Below are positions 25,701 through 33,378 of a stretch of DNA of 64,000 nucleotides, one piece after another. Numbering within the stretch: the first letter of the stretch is position 1; the number at the start of each line of letters is the position of its first letter. The notes beneath the pieces are model-generated. The model saw only the letters and a list, made by a program, of their open reading frames with translations, was not told where the DNA came from and searched no databases. A program made the translations under genes and the position numbers. This DNA comes from Dongia deserti (GTDB lineage: Bacteria > Pseudomonadota > Alphaproteobacteria > Dongiales > Dongiaceae). The DNA lies in the NCBI RefSeq assembly GCF_003574735.1, contig NZ_QORW01000007.1:248001-312000 (forward strand). Direction: 5' to 3'.

Positions 25701-25923
25701 GGAGGCGCTCGCGCGCGAAGCATTGGCGATCGCCGAAGCGACCGACTTTGTCAACGATCGGGCGGATGCACTGATCGATCTGTCGCACGTGCTTGAAGAG
25801 TCCCGCCGATGCGGCGAGGCGGTCGCCGCTGCATCGGGAGCGCTGCATCTCTACGAGCTGAAGGGAAATGTGGTCGCCGCGGCCGCGACCCGGCTCCGCA
25901 TAGGTAAACTCGCCAGGACATGA
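22774..25923 (+). CDS. class III nucleotide cyclase fused to STAND-type AAA ATPase with TPR-like tail
   Basis: 1049 residues. Residues 25-200 form a class III cyclase domain with both metal aspartates (FIDIVDSS Asp32, GDAIMAVFG Asp76) and the transition-state Asn148/Arg152 pair (INVAKR). An AAA_16/STAND ATPase follows, with Walker A GGAGVGKSRF (Lys251) and Walker B VIVIDDLHW. The rest to residue 1049 is an alanine-rich superhelix of TPR-like repeats. Such proteins make cAMP or cGMP, or use the cyclase fold for sensing, in response to a ligand bound by the repeats. The style (long, Ala/Arg-rich, actinobacteria-like) and the flanking remnants on both sides suggest transfer. The start is supported by GGAAAG before ATG 22774. 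Confidence 0.85.
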   Translation: MEFRVLGSRPAVTEARDPALDVRKTVTILFIDIVDSSRLSLALDPEALRNLLARYFDELSAVIRRHGGVVETYIGDAIMAVFGVPILHEDDALRAVRAAVEMRDTLAILNREFEAGWGVRLASRTGINTGEVIAGAQGHLSVTGEAINVAKRLEEAAAANEILIGEPTYRLVRDAVVVEPSGQRALKHGKTIHALVVVDVRTRVPGSVRRFDSPFVGRVRERALLETTLRDVVRDRTCHLLTVLGGAGVGKSRFVSEFAGVLAGDVTVLRGRCLPYGKGITYWPLAEIVRQIARAEGRDPGEQTESAISARLVGEEKAELIVERLSNALGLGGPGGATSEETFWAVRRLLEALARAGPLVIVIDDLHWAEPTFLDLIEHLVKFSRDFPILLVCIARPQLLDTRPGWGGDKLKATSIVLEPLSDAECRELITNLLGRAPLPPTAESRIAGAAEGNPLFAEEFVAKLVDDALLTREGDHWAASSDLSELPVPSTIHALLAARLEGLPADERAILMTAAVEGLVFHLGAVGELHPTLDTLLEDGLRALVSRDLIRPDTGNFAGEKAFRFRHGLIRDAAYRSLPKSARADLHERLAAWLERTAGDRLGEFEEIVGYHLEQAFQCRAAIGPLDSRAALLAAQASNRLEAAGRRALVRSDLPAAISLLQRVSRLLPTEDPRRIALLVELGAALIERGRLAEAAPALEEAARLANAANDQRLMSHVLIQRQFLRSLHGEEGGLEEAARAAAMAVPVFERFGDDLGLCRARRLEAWFFFNEARGEAAAAAWERAAAHARRAGDRHEYYEILTWIAAALWFGPTPAVEGIRRCEAMRAEVRESRESEAAILRQLACLNAIVGQFALARELIATSNATYADLGLTLYVASSEHEAVVELLAGNPAAAEKSARAACRALEEMGERAFRSTMAATLGLVILEQGRDEEAEAFAEVSARLAASGDLTTQVRWRRVRARVLARRGENRVAEALAREALAIAEATDFVNDRADALIDLSHVLEESRRCGEAVAAASGALHLYELKGNVVAAAATRLRIGKLART

Positions 25924-25930
25924 CACTGTA

Positions 25931-25960
25931 GTGCGGCGGCATGAGCGGGTTCCGCCGCAC
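25931..25960 (+). terminator. hairpin after the cyclase gene
   Basis: GTGCGGCGG (25931-25939) pairs perfectly with CCGCCGCAC (25952-25960) around a 12-base loop, eight bases after the cyclase stop. No T-run follows, so termination strength is uncertain. Confidence 0.45.
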
Positions 25961-25993
25961 ACCCTGTGAACCGCTCAGACTGGAGGTGATGCG

Positions 25994-26314
25994 ATGCCCC
26001 CCAACTTCGACGATAAGCTGACGATCAACGACCATGGATGTCTAACACCTAAAGGCCCCCTGGGGCTCGCCGCCGATGAGACGGCGTTGAGGCTCGATAT
26101 TTGGATCTTCCAGGATCGCGCCGCCTGCATGGGCTTCCTACTCAACCCCACGGGGGCTACGTGGACGATAAACTCGGACCCCCATGAAGATCACTTTGGA
26201 AACCCGTTCCAGCCCGGTGCGGCGATCGGGATGGGGTTGTTGGTCAAAAAAAATACCGCGGGACAGGCTATCGTGGAGCAGTGGAATAGACCTATTACCC
26301 TGGTTGGCAAGTAA
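25994..26314 (+). CDS. small hypothetical protein
   Basis: 106 residues, with an almost ideal ribosome site (GGAGGTGAT) before ATG 25994. It is soluble and beta-rich by appearance, with GATWTINSDPHEDHFG and QPGAAIGMGLLVKKN; no signal peptide and no family I recognise. It lies between the cyclase gene and a region of remnants, with lower GC than its surroundings. The good start signal and clean stop argue that it is expressed. It may be a target or partner of the upstream cyclase/ATPase, or part of an imported segment. Confidence 0.6.
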   Translation: MPPNFDDKLTINDHGCLTPKGPLGLAADETALRLDIWIFQDRAACMGFLLNPTGATWTINSDPHEDHFGNPFQPGAAIGMGLLVKKNTAGQAIVEQWNRPITLVGK

Positions 26315-26355
26315 AGTCGGTCCAGACCACCAGACGCGGGGTCCGAACTGAAGAA

Positions 26356-27165
26356 TCAGTTGATGTCGGCGTACGTGATCGCGTCGGAAGCGGGGCGATC
26401 GACAGTGCGCAGGGTGCCGCCTGACTGCGCCACCCAGCCGAGCGCCCGCCACTCCGCCCGAATCTTCGCCACATCCTCGCACGTCGTGCCGACGAAATCG
26501 GCTAGATCGGCTGTGAGATGGGCACACCGCGAAGAGCGGTGCCGACGTTGCTGCCGGTAAGACCGACTTCGATTCTCACACCGTCGATTTGCGCAAGAAG
26601 GTAGACGCGGTGTGGATCGACACGCAGCGCCCCAATGGTCCGAACGACAAATCGCCGCTTTTAGAAGCTTTTTATGTTGCGCCCATGTTGCGTCGAAAAC
26701 GCCGTCTCGGAGGCTCTCATTCGCCTCGATCTGTTCGCGCTGGTCGACTGCGACCGCCAGCATCAGCCAGCGCGCTCCTTGCGGTGCCGGGAATTGGATG
26801 CGGCGCAGCGCCACGCGCAGGGTCGACTTCTGCGGGCCGGACACATCGGCTGCAGCGATATCCGAGTGGGATCCGTCCTCCGGTTCATCAGGCAGATCGA
26901 GCTCCTGGTCCCACAGCGAGCGCGAGCGCAGTATCTGCGCCGTTCAGGATCCGCGATCTGCCAATAAAGGCCGCCATACGGCTGGTCGAAGCGCGGGTCG
27001 GCCGGTTCACCGTCGAGATCTACGCCGCCGGCGTTGTCAAACACGATCAGACCGGCGAGTTGCCGCACACCACCAGCTCGGCCAGATCGTGCGCGATCTC
27101 GCCGCGCGATATCCGCATTTGCTGTCGCCGCGCTGGCCCGAGCCCCGCTGGGCGCATGGCAAGGC
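26356..27165 (-). pseudogene. mosaic remnant: sensor histidine kinase periplasmic domain and unidentified tail
   Basis: The minus strand at 27090-26900 reads DGEPADPRFDQPYGGLYWQI. After a shift it continues LRSRSLWDQELDLPDEPEDG, and then VALRRIQFPAPQGARWLMLA, the sensor part of PhoQ-like two-component kinases. No HisKA or ATPase follows. Downstream pieces in alternating frames (LRVDPHRVYLLAQIDGVRIE; LTADLADFVGTTCEDVAKI) look like other gene fragments, the last resembling a Crp-type helix-turn-helix. At least three frameshifts are needed, so nothing functional is encoded. Confidence 0.5.
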
Positions 27166-27857
27166 AACGCGCCACCTGTGGCTGGAAGGCGAGATCCTCA
27201 GTTGGCTCGGCGCCTTGGGCGGCAGGCTGGCGGCGCGCAAGGGCATTGGCCTCCCCGAGCAATACAGGGCCTTGCACCGCCTTGCTTTCGATTATCGGCT
27301 GGAGCCGCGCGCGCCTACTACCTGCAGGAACTGCATCGCGCGCCGCTGGACCTGACCGCGCCGCCGGTGCTGGGCCGCTACGAGACGAAGAACTGGCTGT
27401 TCAAGGCGCTGAATCGGTATCGCCGACGCCTGCGCGGGGACTAACCGCCTTATCGCAGCTTAGGCGACAAGAGGGAGTTCGCCCAGCATTGCGCCGCGCT
27501 TGGCGTGCCGACGCCACCCGTGCTGCTGAGCGCGTCGGATGGCGTCGTCAGCTGGCATGCGACGAGGGCTGAGCTCGATCGCGATCTGTTCGCGAAGCTG
27601 CAGCGCAGCAAGGGCGCACGGAAAACCGTCACGCTGCGACGAGTCAGCAACTTGGTTTCCGCGATTCCAACGGCCGCCATCATACGCTAAGGCAAGTGAT
27701 GCGGAAGCTGGCTGAACGATCACGCCCCGACAAGCTGATCGTGCAGCCGTGCATCGCCAACCACCCACTCCTATCCGACGTGGCCGACGACTCCCTGGCC
27801 GTCGTGCGGGTCGTCACCTGTCTGGATCAGCATGACCGGCCGGTCGTTACCCAGGGC
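27080..27857 (+). pseudogene. ATP-grasp-like protein remnant, multiple frameshifts
   Basis: Successive frames read RYPHLLSPRWPEPRWAHG, WLEGEILSWLGALGGRLAAR, YYLQELHRAPLDLTAPPVLG, then KREFAQHCAALGVPTPPVLL, and finally RPDKLIVQPCIANHPLLSD with VVRVVTCLDQ. The order (substrate entry, KREF start of the ATP-binding part, LIVQP, VVRVVT) matches sugar-transfer-associated ATP-grasp proteins. Three or more frame changes and internal stops separate the parts. The 3' end was replaced by a group II intron fragment at about 27858. Confidence 0.55.
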
Positions 27858-28190
27858 ATGCACGATCTGATCGCGCAGACCGGAGCGTGGGTGTACAGCG
27901 TGCTCAAGGGGCACCTGAACTACTTCGCCGTCTCGGGCAACGACCCGAGCCTGTGGTGGTTCTTCAACCAGGTGAAATGGCACTGGCTACGCTCGCTCCG
28001 GCGGCGCAGTCAGCGGGCCTACATCAACTGGGAGAGATACATCCGGCTCGTTGACCGCTTCTTGCCGCCAATCAGGATATTGCACCCGTTACGCTATCAC
28101 CGCTTCGACGCCAGAACCCGAGGGAGGAGCCCGGTGCGTTAGCAGCGCACGCCGGGATCTGCGCGGGGGGCGGCCGGCGACGGTCGTCTC
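27858..28190 (+). mobile_element. group II intron 3' remnant (maturase C-terminus and domain V-like sequence)
   Basis: From 27858 the frame reads MHDLIAQTGAWV, LKGHLNYFAV, LRRRSQRAYINWERY and FLPPIRILHP, ending TRGRSPVR at 28142. This is the diagnostic C-terminus of group II intron-encoded reverse transcriptase/maturases. The bases after the stop (CACGCCGGGATCTGCGCGGG) resemble the 3' half of intron domain V. The reverse-transcriptase motifs are missing, so only the 3' end is left. Nothing recognisable follows in 28191-28496 except the promoter region of the next gene. Confidence 0.75.
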
Positions 28191-28496
28191 TACCGCGACC
28201 TTTCCTTGTGTGCCAGGCAGGCTTCCGAGGGCGTGCCTTCATACAGAATGAGGATCACACCTTGTAGTGTCGAAGTTGCCGAATATTGAGTCGCAACTCA
28301 ACTGGCCTGAATCTGGGTGGATTGTGCCAAAAGACGAACCAGATCAACGCAGTCGTGCATAGCGCTGCGATTCCATGGAGCGGAATGTTTCACGCCCGCC
28401 CGCAGCTGAATAGGACCATTGATCTATCCGCCGCATGCCATCATTATTTGAGTGCTGCGAGGTCATTAACCTGCGGCTTGGGGAGGGGCATTTCCC

Positions 28497-30281
28497 ATGG
28501 ACAGCGCAGGAAACGCCGAGACCGGATTGGACACGGCTCTCGTTCTGGAGCAGTTGCAGCGTATCATCGACAGCAAGGATTTTGATGCGTCCGAGCGCAA
28601 TCGGCGCTTCCTTCGATATGTAGTGGAGGAAATGCTCGCCGGACGCGGTGAGCGGATCAAAGCGTACAATATCGCCACGTCTGTGTTCGGTCGCGATGAG
28701 AGCTTTGATCCACAATCGGATCCGATCGTCCGGATTGAAGCAAGCCGCTTGCGGCGATCGCTCGATCGCTATTACCTGACCGCTGGTCGCGATGACGTCA
28801 TTCGGATCACGATCCCGAAAGGCTCCTATGCTCCGAGCGTGGAAGGATCTGTCGAGGAGGTACCGCGGGATTCAGCCACGCCGACGCATGAAGTGCCGGG
28901 AGGACAGGCACCAGCGAATGAGGTTTCACGCAAGCCGTCTATGACTATCGCCGCCGCGGCGGGCTTAGCTGTACTTGCCGTGATGGTGTCTGGGGTCCTG
29001 TGGGCTACCGGATATATCCCGCAGCCCGCCGATTCGGTTCAGGCTGAGTCGTCTCGCCGCGGGCCCGCGATACTGGTCGCCCCGTTCGAGAACGACGGCG
29101 GTTCGCACCAGCAGAGTGAATTCGCACGTGGCTTCACGCGAGAAGTCATCACGGGCCTGACCCGTTTCAACGATCTGTTCGTCTTCGGGCCGGAAACAAG
29201 CTTCCTCTATAATGGAGGTACAGATATCTCGAAGATCGCCACGGAGTTGGGCGTTGATTTCATCCTTACCGGTGGCGTGACGACGACACCGACCAACTTC
29301 CGCATTACCACCTCGCTGCTGGATGCCAACAACGGTCAATATGTGTGGTCAGATCGATTCGTCGGCGACCTTGCCGCTGTCGATGTCCACGCTGTGCGGG
29401 ACAAGATTGCCGACCAGGTAATCCAAAAGCTGGCGCAACCCTATGGCGTGATCTTCAACAAAAAGGCAAGGGAGATCGAAGGCAAGCCGGCGGAATCCAT
29501 GACATCCTACGAATGCGTCCTGCGCTTCTATCAGTATTGGCGTTCCTATCGAGTGGAACTCCATGAACCAGTTCGCGAATGTCTCGAACGCACAGTCACC
29601 ACTGATCAAAGCTACGCGGACGCCTATGCAAGTCTGGCCATCGTGTACGTCGATGCCTATCGCTTCAACTTCGGCAGGGAATCACTCTCCTTCGATCCGA
29701 TGGTGCGGGCGCATGAACTGGCGCAGCGCGCCATCGAACTGGCACCCGATTCCTCCTTCTCCTATCACGCCCTGCACCTTGTCTACTGGTTGATGAACGA
29801 AGTCGATCTGAGCTTAGCCGCCGGTGAGCGTGGCCTGCAGCTCAACCCCAACAACAGCAGTCTAATGGCCGACCTCGGCCTGCGCTATGGAGACAGAACC
29901 CAATGGGACAAGGGCCTGCCGCTGCTTGAAGAGGCCTATGCTCGCAATCCGGGCCAGCCGGGCCAGTACCGGATTGCATTCGTCCTCAAGCATTATGTCG
30001 AAGGCGACTATGAAGAAGCACTTGCCCAGGCAAAGCAACTCGATGCTCCCAACGTCGCAATCGCGTATGTGGCACTCGCCATGTGCTACGGCCAGCTCGG
30101 GCGCGCCGAAGAGGCGAAGGCCGCCGTGGCGCAGATCCTGGCCATCGACCCCACCTACGGGGCTCGTGCGCTCGATGATCTCAGGATGCGCAACGTCCAC
30201 GAAGACTACATCCCGCTGATACTGGACGGTTTGGCCAAGGCGGGAATGGTGATACCTGGATACCCGCGTGATGCTTCCTAG
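28497..30281 (+). CDS. membrane protein with N-terminal winged-helix-like, TolB-like and TPR regions
   Basis: 594 residues; GGGGAGGGG lies eight bases before the ATG. Residues 15-115 resemble the cytoplasmic region found in many proteins annotated as adenylate cyclase/TPR (NRRFLRYVVEEML, then DPIVRIEASRLRRSLDRYY). A single membrane helix spans about 150-172. A TolB-N-like module follows (ILVAPFEN, LGVDFILTGGV, about 190-320), then TPR repeats to the end. No cyclase catalytic motifs are present. It likely senses or scaffolds on the periplasmic side and may regulate transcription through the N-terminal part. It opens the exported-protein/sulfatase cluster. Confidence 0.75.
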   Translation: MDSAGNAETGLDTALVLEQLQRIIDSKDFDASERNRRFLRYVVEEMLAGRGERIKAYNIATSVFGRDESFDPQSDPIVRIEASRLRRSLDRYYLTAGRDDVIRITIPKGSYAPSVEGSVEEVPRDSATPTHEVPGGQAPANEVSRKPSMTIAAAAGLAVLAVMVSGVLWATGYIPQPADSVQAESSRRGPAILVAPFENDGGSHQQSEFARGFTREVITGLTRFNDLFVFGPETSFLYNGGTDISKIATELGVDFILTGGVTTTPTNFRITTSLLDANNGQYVWSDRFVGDLAAVDVHAVRDKIADQVIQKLAQPYGVIFNKKAREIEGKPAESMTSYECVLRFYQYWRSYRVELHEPVRECLERTVTTDQSYADAYASLAIVYVDAYRFNFGRESLSFDPMVRAHELAQRAIELAPDSSFSYHALHLVYWLMNEVDLSLAAGERGLQLNPNNSSLMADLGLRYGDRTQWDKGLPLLEEAYARNPGQPGQYRIAFVLKHYVEGDYEEALAQAKQLDAPNVAIAYVALAMCYGQLGRAEEAKAAVAQILAIDPTYGARALDDLRMRNVHEDYIPLILDGLAKAGMVIPGYPRDAS

Positions 30282-30486
30282 ACAGGCTGTGGCAGAGCGT
30301 GCGCACCCGGTTTCTTAACGTTGCTTAAGACGCAAAGCGGTGTGTTTGAGGCAGAGTTGCCGCGATCCCTTGCCGTCCTGTTTGTCGATGGCGCTCTCAA
30401 AGAATGACGTTCCATAGCGTACTGATGCCTTGCGTTCATGAGGACGAGGCGAATCTTCCATGACATCCGTGGGTTACTGAGGCGCC

Positions 30487-30499
30487 CGTTACCGTAACG
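30487..30499. promoter_or_regulatory. 13-base palindrome upstream of the envelope genes
   Basis: CGTTAC-C-GTAACG is a perfect dyad about 95 bases before the probable start of the next gene, in a 311-base intergenic stretch (30282-30592) with no coding signal. It could be an operator for the run of exported proteins downstream. Confidence 0.25.
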
Positions 30500-30592
30500 T
30501 GCTTCCCTTCGCCGTGCGTGCGACCTCAAGCTGCTGGGTGCCGGCATCGCTGGATTGACCAGCAATCGGGGCATGCGGAGGTGGTCCGCGAC

Positions 30593-30856
30593 TTGTCGAA
30601 CAGTCCCCCATACCTGGCGCTGGTTGTTCGTCGGTTCCCCGATCGCGCCAACGCTGTGGCGCGATTGATGGCAACCAGCGAGCAGTTCCAATCCCTGTGC
30701 GAGGACTACGAGCTGGCGGTCAACACCCTCCAGGGCCTTGAAGAACGGAACCGCCTGGAGGACGTCCAAAGGATCATGGAATACCGCGTGTTGATTGCGG
30801 ATTTGGAACGCGAGCTGGAAGCGTGCCTGGGGGAAAGACCAAGTGAACGGCATTAA
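30593..30856 (+). CDS. small coiled-coil protein (YdcH/DUF465-like)
   Basis: 87 residues from TTG 30593, chosen because GGAGGTGG lies nine bases upstream; a GTG at 30518 is in frame but its extra residues look non-coding. The sequence is almost fully helical (ALVVRRFPDRANAVARLM, then CEDYELAVNTLQGLEERN and EYRVLIADLERELEACL). It resembles DUF465/YdcH-like small proteins but is not an exact match. Its end overlaps the start of the outer-membrane-like gene by 14 bases, suggesting translational coupling. Confidence 0.6.
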   Translation: MSNSPPYLALVVRRFPDRANAVARLMATSEQFQSLCEDYELAVNTLQGLEERNRLEDVQRIMEYRVLIADLERELEACLGERPSERH

Positions 30857-31649
30857 TCACAAGCGCGGAACCCCACGGCGGGCAGCCGCAATCCTCCTGG
30901 CCCTAACGGGAGCGATTGCGGCGGCCACTCCCGCCTGGCCGGAGAACCCAAGGTCGTCGCTTGCGAATGACGACTGGTCGCTGAGTATCTCACCCTATGT
31001 CTGGGGCGCCGGGATGGAAGGCAGCATCGCCTCGTTCCCCGGCGCACTGGCTGCCGACGTCGACGTCAGCTTCAACGACATCCTTGATCACCTTGATCTG
31101 GCGGGCATGGCCATCGTCCAGCTGCGCTATCAGCGCTTCGCCGCCTACATGGATCTGATCTACACGTCCGTCAGCGCCGACCAGGAGACGCCGCTCGGCA
31201 TCCTGTTCGACGATGTCGAGCTGGAGAACGAAATCTTCATTGGCACCTTCGGGGGCGCATATCGCGCAATCGAAACCGAACACGCGACGTTGGATCTGCT
31301 TGCCGGGGTGCGTGTCTGGTCTGTCGATACCGTGCTCAAGCTAGAAGGCGGCGTGCTGCAGGACCAGGAGTTCGAGCACGGCGAGAACTGGATCGACCCG
31401 ATCATCGGTCTTCATGGCCATTATCAGTTCGAGAACGGCATCTTCCTGACCAGCCTGTCCCAGGTCGGCGGGTTCGGAGTCAGTTCCGACCTCACCTGGG
31501 ACAGCTTCGCGGGCATCGGCTACCGCTTCAACGCCACGGTATCGGCGATCGCAGGATACCGGCACCTCGAGGTCGACTACGAAAACGATGGTTTCATCTT
31601 CGATGTCGAGATGTCAGGCCCCGTGATTGGCATGACGATCCGTCTATGA
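30843..31649 (+). CDS. outer-membrane beta-barrel-like exported protein
   Basis: 268 residues from GTG 30843. A basic stretch (HKRGTPRR) and hydrophobic core ending PAWP form a signal peptide. The mature chain alternates aromatic and polar residues in beta strands (WSLSISPYVWGAGMEG, FAAYMDLIYTSV, TFGGAYRAIE, ATVSAIAGYRHLEV) and ends in GPVIGMTIRL, with a hydrophobic penultimate pattern. This is the look of an eight- to twelve-strand outer-membrane barrel. No specific family is recognised. It overlaps the small coiled-coil gene and precedes a Tat-signal protein by 16 bases. Confidence 0.7.
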   Translation: MNGINHKRGTPRRAAAILLALTGAIAAATPAWPENPRSSLANDDWSLSISPYVWGAGMEGSIASFPGALAADVDVSFNDILDHLDLAGMAIVQLRYQRFAAYMDLIYTSVSADQETPLGILFDDVELENEIFIGTFGGAYRAIETEHATLDLLAGVRVWSVDTVLKLEGGVLQDQEFEHGENWIDPIIGLHGHYQFENGIFLTSLSQVGGFGVSSDLTWDSFAGIGYRFNATVSAIAGYRHLEVDYENDGFIFDVEMSGPVIGMTIRL

Positions 31650-31665
31650 GCTCTCGGGAGGGATC

Positions 31666-32121
31666 ATGACGCACGACGTGATCACGAGACGGCAGTTTTC
31701 GCTGAGCCTGCTCGCGGGCATCGGTGTGGGTCTGGTCCCGGTCATTGCCGCTGCCGACTACGTCGAATCCGGCACGGTCACCCTCGAACAGGTGCAGATC
31801 GCCTTCATCGGCAGCGGAAACCTGGGTGGCGGCACGCTGATATTCGGCGGAAGGAAGTACGGTTTCACCGTGGGCGGCCTGGGCGTTGGCGGGATCGGCG
31901 TCTCGAAGATGGAAGCGCAGGGGACTGTCTATAATCTGCGCAGTCCGGCCGATTTCTCGGGCGGCTACTTCCAGGCTCGCTATGGATTGGCCGTGGGGCA
32001 GCTGAGCGCGGGCGAGCTGTGGCTCGAGAATGCGCACGGCGTCGCAATCCATCTCAAGGCCGAGCGGACAGGCCTCGCGCTCTCCCTGGGCGGCGATGCG
32101 GTCTACATCGATCTGGATTGA
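31666..32121 (+). CDS. exported protein with probable Tat signal
   Basis: 151 residues; GGGAGG precedes the ATG. The N-terminus ITRRQFSLSLLAGIGVG has the twin-arginine pattern (S/T-R-R-x-F), with cleavage likely after IAAA. The mature part is glycine-rich and beta-like (QIAFIGSGNLGGGTLIFGG, KYGFTVGGLGVGGIGVS), ending GGDAVYIDLD. I do not recognise a named family. The C-terminal half (GELWLENAHGVAIHLKAE) suggests a small ligand-free beta sandwich. It is the third gene of the envelope run, 12 bases before the next exported protein. Confidence 0.7.
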   Translation: MTHDVITRRQFSLSLLAGIGVGLVPVIAAADYVESGTVTLEQVQIAFIGSGNLGGGTLIFGGRKYGFTVGGLGVGGIGVSKMEAQGTVYNLRSPADFSGGYFQARYGLAVGQLSAGELWLENAHGVAIHLKAERTGLALSLGGDAVYIDLD

Positions 32122-32133
32122 GGGGAGAACATC

Positions 32134-32685
32134 ATGATGCGCACCAATCGGGCGGCTATCGCACTTGCTCTGCTCGGCGCAGCGCTTGGAGCTTCGTCGA
32201 CAGTTCTGGCGGACCAGGAGCAGACGATCAAGGCCTTCGCCGCCTGGCAGGGCCGCGGCCAGATGTACGAAACAGGCGTCAACCGCGCAACCTTCGTCGG
32301 TTCGTTCTCCGGCATGATATTCGTCGAGACAGACAAGGGGCCGCTGGATTCCGGATTCATGATCTGCCCGGCAATCGTCGACGTGAATCTGTCCGATGCC
32401 ACGCAAGAGGGCAGAGGCCGCTGCACCATTTCGGCGAAAGATGGATCGCGCGCCTATGGCGAGATCACGTGCAAGGGCGTCCACCTGGTCGGCTGTGACG
32501 GTGACTTCACCTTCACCGGTGGAACGGATCGCTTCGCCGGAATTTCCGGTGGTGGGCCGATCACGATCCGCAGCGGTCTGCAGGAGTTCGCGGCGACCGG
32601 CGGGAATACCGTCCATGAATCGGCCGGCGGAATCATCTTTTGGCCGAAGCTGACCTACAAGCTCCCCGAAGCGCCGCAGCAATAG
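32134..32685 (+). CDS. exported protein of unknown function
   Basis: 183 residues with a classic signal peptide (RTNRAAIALALLGAALGAS, cleavage near LADQ); AGGGGAG lies upstream. The mature part contains a likely disulfide-bearing beta domain (four cysteines: MICPA, GRCTIS, ITCKG, VGCDG) and ends with WPKLTYKLPE. The pattern GDFTFTGGTDRFAGISGGG looks like a small lipocalin-like or allene-oxide-cyclase-like barrel, an impression only. It is followed eight bases later by the glycine-zipper gene on the same transcript. Confidence 0.65.
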   Translation: MMRTNRAAIALALLGAALGASSTVLADQEQTIKAFAAWQGRGQMYETGVNRATFVGSFSGMIFVETDKGPLDSGFMICPAIVDVNLSDATQEGRGRCTISAKDGSRAYGEITCKGVHLVGCDGDFTFTGGTDRFAGISGGGPITIRSGLQEFAATGGNTVHESAGGIIFWPKLTYKLPEAPQQ

Positions 32686-32693
32686 GTGCCACG

Positions 32694-33194
32694 ATGAAAC
32701 AACGCGTGAACAGGCGCAGGCCGATCGCGCTCCTGATTGTGGTTACTGCGTGCTCGATCGCCATCGGATCGCCGGCATGGCCGCAATCGGCGCCGATCAT
32801 TTATCCGAGTGCGGGCCAGTCCCTCGAGCAGCAATCCAGCGACGAAGCGGCGTGCCGTACCTGGGCGCAGCAGCAGACAGGCGTCTATCCCGGACAATCG
32901 GCACCCAACTACTACGGCAATCCGTACGCGCAACAAGGCGCGCCGGTGTTGGGCGGCGCCGCGCGCGGCGCTGCGCTCGGCGCGATCGGTGGTGCGATCG
33001 CCGGGGATGCTGGAGAAGGCGCGGCAATCGGTGCAGCCGTGGGCGGGACCGCAGGCCTGATGCGCCGCAACCAGCAGCGCCGGCAACAGGCCTACGCCAA
33101 CGAGCAAGCCATGACGCAGTACCAAGCCGATCTCGGCCGCTACAACCAAGCCTTCGCTGCCTGCATGCAGGGGCGCGGATATGTCGTCAGGTAG
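32694..33194 (+). CDS. glycine-zipper exported protein
   Basis: 166 residues from ATG 32694 (AGGTG six bases upstream). A signal peptide ends near PAWPQ. Mid-protein is a glycine-zipper hairpin (GGAARGAALGAIGGAIAGDA, then GAAIGAAVGGTAG) of the kind that inserts into or oligomerises on membranes (Gly-zipper/OmpA-like families). A QRR-rich helix and a conserved-looking tail NQAFAACMQGRGYVV follow, and the two cysteines (ACRTW and ACMQ) may bridge. This is typical of small envelope-stress proteins. It belongs to the same run as its neighbours. Confidence 0.75.
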   Translation: MKQRVNRRRPIALLIVVTACSIAIGSPAWPQSAPIIYPSAGQSLEQQSSDEAACRTWAQQQTGVYPGQSAPNYYGNPYAQQGAPVLGGAARGAALGAIGGAIAGDAGEGAAIGAAVGGTAGLMRRNQQRRQQAYANEQAMTQYQADLGRYNQAFAACMQGRGYVVR

Positions 33195-33237
33195 AGATTG
33201 AGGCAAGACATACGCGGCCTTGGAACAAGAGCGGCCC

Positions 33238-33300
33238 GTGACCCTGCCCTCGGGTCACCGCCGGTCCTCTTCCGATCGCCACCCCCAAGGCGATCGGAAG
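33238..33300 (+). terminator. two tandem hairpins
   Basis: GTGACCC/GGGTCAC (33238-33258) and, 10 bases on, CTTCCGATCGCC/GGCGATCGGAAG (33269-33300, perfect 12-bp stem, eight-base loop). They lie between the glycine-zipper gene and the lipoprotein gene. There is no T-run; they could attenuate transcription or stabilise the upstream mRNA. Confidence 0.4.
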
Positions 33301-33378
33301 CGGGCTGCCGATCAATGTGGATCGCCAGCCGCAAAGAGGGGCAACAGGCTGCAACGGGCATTTTGAAGGGAACTTGCC

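Noticed and set aside
26589-27572. A 327-codon plus-strand frame
   Set aside because: It is antisense to the sensor-kinase remnant for most of its length and then crosses the ATP-grasp remnant in the wrong frame.
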